From Calditrichia bacterium (GTDB lineage Bacteria; Calditrichota; Calditrichia; RBG-13-44-9; J075), in assembly GCA_028284905.1 (NCBI GenBank), contig JANQQU010000064.1, positions 1 to 64,000 on the forward strand: 64,000 bases of DNA, written 5' to 3'. The notes beneath the pieces are model-generated. The model saw only the letters and a program-made list of their open reading frames with translations, was not told the DNA's origin and did no database searches. A program made the translations under genes and the position numbers. Position 1 is the stretch's first letter. Each line of letters starts with the position of its first letter. Shown here piece after piece: positions 60,279-64,000 of the stretch.

Positions 60279-60779
60279 TTAACTGAAAATTCCACGTTGG
60301 GTTAAGTCGACAATTTGCTGCACGATATTGGTCGTAGACCTGTTGGCAACAAATGGAATTGTCAGCACTTTTCCGCCACGTGCCTCAACGATATCTTTGC
60401 CGACGATGTCATCAATTTTGTAATCGCCACCCTTTACGAGAATATCCGGTTGCGCAACCGAGATAAGATCATACGGAGTGTCTTCATCAAAAATCGAAAC
60501 AAAATCAACGGCAAAAAGTGATGCTAAAATAAATGCCCGATCATCCTGGGGAACAATTGGCCGGAATTCCCCTTTCAGACGGCGGGTCGAGTTATCACTG
60601 TTTAATCCGACAATCAGTGCATCTCCCAATTGACGCGCCTGTTGCAGATATTCTACATGCCCCCGATGTAAGATGTCAAAACAACCATTGGTAAAGACAA
60701 GTCGTTTTCCCGCAGCCTCGAACTCTTTGCGAATATCCCCCAGTTCCGCGCGGGATTTTATTTTCGAAAAACTTTCCAT
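60279..60779 (-). CDS. rfaE2: D-glycero-beta-D-manno-heptose 1-phosphate adenylyltransferase
   Basis: A 166-residue cytidylyltransferase-like enzyme. The signature GCFDILHRGHVEYLQQARQLGDALIVGLNSDNSTRRLKG near residues 33-70 includes HxGH. RPIVPQDDRAFILASLFAVDFVSIFDEDTPYDLI and PDILVKGGDYKIDDIVG are hallmarks of RfaE domain II. It activates heptose phosphate to ADP-heptose for the lipopolysaccharide core. The kinase domain is absent, so it acts as a separate protein. Its presence suggests a heptose-containing surface glycan. Confidence 0.92.
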   Translation of the reverse strand: MESFSKIKSRAELGDIRKEFEAAGKRLVFTNGCFDILHRGHVEYLQQARQLGDALIVGLNSDNSTRRLKGEFRPIVPQDDRAFILASLFAVDFVSIFDEDTPYDLISVAQPDILVKGGDYKIDDIVGKDIVEARGGKVLTIPFVANRSTTNIVQQIVDLTQRGIFS

Positions 60780-61190
60780 TCTTTGTTTATTACGCTCTCT
60801 TTTTGTAAAAAGAGGCCAATATAGAAATATTTCACATGGGATAAAAGCAAAAATAACAGAATTTTAATAGACCACTAGATTGTATAAGGATGATTATGCT
60901 GCCACAGCCAGCTCATTGAAGAGGAAAACCGGATAATATTTTTGCTATCTATATATTATTACGAAAATTCGCCCTGCTTCGCAAGACCATTTTCCCGCTT
61001 GAAAAAAAATCCTGGCGATATCCAGCATACCTAACTTATTATAAGCGGCGGGATTTATCTTTGAATATGGCGGAAACCATTCCGGCAGAACACCGATATA
61101 GACAGTGAGGATTGCGGTGGATTTAAAATGTATGCGCGCCTGTGGCTGCTTTTTGCTGCCCGGGAAAAAGATTTTGGTAGAGGAGAAATA
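60780..61190. other. Divergent intergenic region between rfaE2 and cupredoxin
   Basis: 411 bp between two divergent genes. It has a small stem near 60796-60813 (CTCTTTTTGTAAAAAGAG) and AT-rich stretches that should hold promoters. No strong -35/-10 pair was chosen. The in-frame extension of the cupredoxin ORF back to 61128 lacks a ribosome binding site and is not coding. Confidence 0.5.
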
Positions 61191-61655
61191 ATGAAGAAAA
61201 TGGCAATTTTTACCTGGGTGTTTATCCTGAGTGGTTTGGTAATTTTTCAATCCTGTGAGAAAACAAAACCGCCCGCAGGTCCGGCAAATGAAATCGTTAT
61301 TCAACCGATTGGAAATGAAATGCGATTCGCCACCCGGGAATTTACGGTAAAAGCTGGTAGCGACGTCAGAATAATTATGGACAACATTGCCACCAGCGAT
61401 GCTATGAAGCATAATGTCGTGATCCTAAAGATCGACGCGAATATTCAGGATGTTGGTCTCGCTGCTACCAAAGCGGGAGAAAACGCAGAATATGTGCCGG
61501 ATCATGAAGCCATTCTTTTTTACACACCACTGGCTGATCCCGGAGAAAAGACCGAAGTCTCCTTCACTGCACCGCCGCCTGGCGAATATCCCTTCGTCTG
61601 CACCTATCCCGGGCATTGGCTGTTGATGAAAGGGGTTATGCACTCCGTAGAGTAG
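61191..61655 (+). CDS. Azurin/plastocyanin-like cupredoxin lipoprotein
   Basis: A 154-residue lipoprotein with lipobox LVIFQSCEK. The cupredoxin fold shows the azurin-type Cu site: His in DAMKHNVVILK near residue 81, then CTYPGHWLLM with C137, H142 and M146 in the Cys-x4-His-x3-Met spacing. The N-terminal NEMRFATREFTVKAGSDVRIIMDN matches azurins. It probably carries electrons at the periplasmic or outer face for respiration. GAGGAG precedes the ATG. No reductase is encoded next to it. Confidence 0.9.
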   Translation: MKKMAIFTWVFILSGLVIFQSCEKTKPPAGPANEIVIQPIGNEMRFATREFTVKAGSDVRIIMDNIATSDAMKHNVVILKIDANIQDVGLAATKAGENAEYVPDHEAILFYTPLADPGEKTEVSFTAPPPGEYPFVCTYPGHWLLMKGVMHSVE

Positions 61656-61774
61656 GATTTCCCGTTTATCCCAAAGCTATTCCCAAACATCCCGGCAGCC
61701 CCATATGCGGAAAAAAATGTCGTATGTTTGCCTGTGACAGTTAATCGCAACCAACTCTTACGAAAGGAACTATC

Positions 61775-62224
61775 ATGGCAAACGTATCAAAATATTCCGC
61801 AATGCTTCGCAATGTTTTAAGATTAGATGCTGTAATGAATGTCGTTTCCGGCGCCGCATTATTATTTGCTGCCGGCTCGCTGTCCGAATTGCTGGGATTA
61901 AATAGCATTATGGGCGGCAGTGCAAATATGACCTTGCAAATTATCGGCGTTTTGTTATTGGTCAACGGCGTCGGCTTGTTTCGCAATGCTGCCCGGGAAT
62001 CTCTGAACTTAAAAGAGGCCGCTGTTTCCGCAATGATGGACGCTGCCTGGGTAATTGGTAGCGCCGCTTTACTCTTCAGTAGCCTGGCTTTTACCAATAC
62101 CGGCTGGTGGCTCATTGCTATCATCGCGGATATCGTGGCAGTTTTCGGCATTGCCAAATATTATCTGCTCCATCGGATTAAGGGCGAAAATACTGTGGAA
62201 AGCGGATTACAGTATAACGGATAA
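61775..62224 (+). CDS. Small four-helix membrane protein, function unknown
   Basis: A 149-residue protein with about four membrane helices near residues 18-40, 52-74, 82-105 and 108-130 (VSGAALLFAAGSLSELLGL, TLQIIGVLLLVNGVGLF, MMDAAWVIGSAALLFSSLAF, WWLIAIIADIVAVFGIAKYYLL). It is not assigned to a characterised family here. AAAGGA precedes the ATG. The cupredoxin gene lies 119 bp upstream on the same strand; a link is unproven. Confidence 0.7.
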   Translation: MANVSKYSAMLRNVLRLDAVMNVVSGAALLFAAGSLSELLGLNSIMGGSANMTLQIIGVLLLVNGVGLFRNAARESLNLKEAAVSAMMDAAWVIGSAALLFSSLAFTNTGWWLIAIIADIVAVFGIAKYYLLHRIKGENTVESGLQYNG

Positions 62225-62289
62225 ATTCCCTGTAGATTTGCAAATTTAACCCTTCAATTCTATTTTAAGTAAGCTTTAATCTGCGCCAT

Positions 62290-62351
62290 TGATATGCACG
62301 GATGATCATAGTTGTTCTATTTATTTGACTTATATTCATCCGTGTATATCA
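62290..62351. repeat. Inverted repeat upstream of LytTR regulator
   Basis: TGATATGCACGGATGA (62290-62305) and TCATCCGTGTATATCA (62336-62351) are complementary at 15 of 16 positions. They flank a 30-nt loop, 35 nt before the GTG start. It may be an intergenic repeat or a leader structure. Confidence 0.65.
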
Positions 62352-62386
62352 GTGAGCATCTGTGGCTAAATGTTCGGGAGTAAAGC

Positions 62387-63388
62387 GTGTATAAAAAATA
62401 TCGGGACTTTATCCAGCAACCATACCCCCTTTTTCTGGAAGCATCAAAGCTGCTGCCGGCAATTACCGCAACTAGTATTTTTCTGGTGTTATTTCTTTTC
62501 CTCTTCGAACCATTCGGCCTGGCCAATATACACTTTGAGGGAAAGACCTGGCATTTGCTCGGCTACGGCCCATTGATATTTATCGTATTAAGTGTTAACT
62601 ATTTCGGGGTAACCCGATTGTTTCCGAAGATTTTCCAGGAAGATAAATGGGTGATCTGGAAAGAAAGTAGCTGGATCCTGTTCAATATGTTTGCCGGTTG
62701 TTTTGCCGGCATTGTGTACCAGGTGATGAATCCTCATTTGGATGCATCCTTCTCCGAATTGTTTGTTCGCCTGATCCAGGCGTTTTGGATTGCGGTTATT
62801 CCGGAATCGGTTTATGTTCTGACCACCTACATGATTTACCTGAATAACCGCCTGCAGCAGGCAGAAGCGATCAATCGTAAATTGCTTGCCGCCGCTCGTC
62901 TGGCGCATCGGCAGACAGATGCCCCCTCTCCGGTTGCCCCGGCAGCGACGTCCGCTTCTGCCCGGCAATTTCAAATGCCTTCAACAGATCATTCCCGGGA
63001 AGAAAACTCTCTGCCGGAAGCTGCTTCCGATACGGAGGGACATCTTTCATTGGTGGGGGAAAACAATACGGAACGAATAGAAGTGCCGCTGGATCAGTTG
63101 CTCTATATTCAATCTCAGGATAATTACTCCAGTATTGCCTGCGCGGAGCGCGCCGGGGTAAAGCGTTTGTTATTGCGTTCCAGTCTGAAACGCCTGGAGC
63201 AGCAGATTGATATTCCCTTTGTCATTCGTTGCCATCGCTCTTTTATTGTGAACCTTACCAAAGTGCAATCCGTGGAAGGGAACGCGCGTGGTTACCGGCT
63301 TTCCCTGGAATCCGGCGGAGAAGCGATACCGGTCTCCCGTGAATCCGGGAAAGAAGTGCTGAACACCCTGGAAAGATTAGCAGGGTGA
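62387..63388 (+). CDS. Membrane-bound LytTR-type transcription regulator
   Basis: A 333-residue protein with a GTG start after GGGAG. Residues about 18-150 form four membrane helices (AITATSIFLVLFLFLFEPFG, GYGPLIFIVLSVNYFGV, SSWILFNMFAGCFAGIVY, LIQAFWIAVIPESVYVLTTYMIYL). A variable linker follows. The LytTR DNA-binding domain fills about 225-333 (IEVPLDQLLYIQSQDNYSSI, RLLLRSSLKRLEQQIDIPFVIRCHRSFIVNLTKV). No kinase or receiver domain is present, so the membrane part may sense directly, which is inference. The target genes are unknown. Confidence 0.85.
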   Translation: MYKKYRDFIQQPYPLFLEASKLLPAITATSIFLVLFLFLFEPFGLANIHFEGKTWHLLGYGPLIFIVLSVNYFGVTRLFPKIFQEDKWVIWKESSWILFNMFAGCFAGIVYQVMNPHLDASFSELFVRLIQAFWIAVIPESVYVLTTYMIYLNNRLQQAEAINRKLLAAARLAHRQTDAPSPVAPAATSASARQFQMPSTDHSREENSLPEAASDTEGHLSLVGENNTERIEVPLDQLLYIQSQDNYSSIACAERAGVKRLLLRSSLKRLEQQIDIPFVIRCHRSFIVNLTKVQSVEGNARGYRLSLESGGEAIPVSRESGKEVLNTLERLAG

Positions 63389-63505
63389 TGATTCTCGAAA
63401 CCATCCGTTAAAAGTTCATTTTCCCACTGCCCAATTCTACTAATCTCTTTTAGTCGCCTCTTTCTTTGCTTATAATAGCGCGGAACTTAAAAGGGACTGA
63501 CTTTA

Positions 63506-64000
63506 ATGAATCGAATATACATTCTCACGCTAATACTTCTTGCCTCATTCACTATTTTAAACTGCAGCAATAATGACGATAGCGCAATTCCTGCCGGCAG
63601 TGAATGGCAGGGGCGTATGAACGTTCCTGCAGTTGAACTGCCACTAATCCTGCACCTGAGTGGTGATGAATCGGAAGGCTTCTCCGGTGTTATCGATAAT
63701 CCCTCCGAGAATGATCTTAATCGTCCGATTAATGCTGTCACCTTCTCGAATGGTGAACTTCGCCTGCGTATCAATAGCCTGGCGGTTTTCTTTAAAGGCG
63801 AGTTATCGCCGAATGGTGATTCACTTTCCGGACATTGGATCCGCGGACGTAACCGGGTGCCGTTAACATTTGTTAAGCAGGAAAAAAATCGCGGAATTGC
63901 CGGGAGCTGGGCAGGAACCTGCCGTTATCCCGGGGAGTCACTCAATATTCTCTTAAAGTTCGATCGTAGCTGGGGAGGATTAAATGGCACTGTGGATATT
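63506..64000 (+). CDS. Lipoprotein, N-terminal part (cut by window edge)
   Basis: The frame opens at ATG 63506 and runs to the end of the window without a stop, 165 codons. A lipobox (LASFTILNCSNN) ends the signal peptide. The visible domain (GSEWQGRMNVPAVELPLILHLSGDESEGFSGVIDNPSEND, then LSPNGDSLSGHWIRGRNRVPLTF) resembles the N-terminal beta domain of secreted alpha/beta-hydrolase lipoproteins. A second similar domain begins near residue 133 (IAGSWAGTCRYPGESLNILLKF). The catalytic domain would lie beyond the window, so this is a guess from the domain pattern. Confidence 0.7.
   Translation, partial: MNRIYILTLILLASFTILNCSNNDDSAIPAGSEWQGRMNVPAVELPLILHLSGDESEGFSGVIDNPSENDLNRPINAVTFSNGELRLRINSLAVFFKGELSPNGDSLSGHWIRGRNRVPLTFVKQEKNRGIAGSWAGTCRYPGESLNILLKFDRSWGGLNGTVDI

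Noticed and set aside
60945-61412. 155-codon minus-strand ORF overlapping the cupredoxin gene
   Set aside because: It overlaps the cupredoxin on the opposite strand; the cupredoxin has a lipobox and copper ligands and is the real gene.

Overview
The window looks like chromosomal DNA of a Gram-negative bacterium near the Bacteroidota/Calditrichota/KSB1 group. This is inferred from two secreted proteins with C-terminal YPNPFN-type sorting/FlgD-like domains, an Omp85-type outer membrane protein, heptose-nucleotide and peptidoglycan-recycling genes, very common GGAGG ribosome binding sites, and intergenic palindromes and simple repeats. No phage, plasmid, CRISPR or transposase gene was seen. The only RNA gene found is a tRNA-Leu(CAG).

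Layout. 1-5.1 kb: a hexanucleotide repeat, an HxlR regulator, a PAP2 phosphatase, small stress-type proteins, an SGNH-like protein and a metallophosphoesterase. 5.4-13.8 kb: one long minus-strand locus with two ECF sigma factors, an anti-sigma factor with TPRs, a membrane HEXXH protease, a transmembrane protein with an Ig/cadherin-like ectodomain, a membrane-anchored TPR-CHAT (caspase-like) protease and a small membrane protein. A divergent beta-gamma crystallin gene lies beside it (14.6-15.2 kb) and carries an in-frame stop at codon 9. 15.3-20.4 kb: a kinase-like/Omp85 fusion, a HAF-repeat secreted protein and a DUF1326 protein. 20.7-24.5 kb: a sigma-54 activator followed by a 37-bp perfect palindrome, a near-consensus -24/-12 promoter and two unknown genes, which form a compact regulatory circuit. 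24.5-27.5 kb: tRNA-Leu, two aminotransferases (one IlvE, with an attenuator-like leader) and a MITE-like element.

27.9-36.7 kb is one gene for a secreted protein of about 2,930 residues, built from repeated InlB-type, cohesin-like and lectin-like modules plus two phosphoesterase domains. 37.5-46.2 kb is an acetate-use locus: malate synthase, isocitrate lyase, porin, two-subunit solute:sodium symporter and a cNMP/CBS/DUF294 sensor. 46.2-54.5 kb holds housekeeping genes (GNAT, acyl-CoA dehydrogenase, TPR protein, Mpl, TrmJ, L-serine dehydratase, DUF2064 protein, small beta-barrel). 54.5-58.0 kb is a cluster of three amide-bond ligases that probably makes a small peptide-like metabolite. 58.4-64.0 kb carries a LysM lytic transglycosylase, RfaE2, a cupredoxin lipoprotein, a small membrane protein, a membrane LytTR regulator and a lipoprotein cut by the window edge.

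The strongest candidates for an undescribed system are the sigma/CHAT/HEXXH locus (5.4-15.2 kb), the three-ligase cluster (54.5-58.0 kb) and the sigma-54/palindrome circuit (20.7-24.5 kb). All functions are read from motifs in the sequence; no database search was possible.
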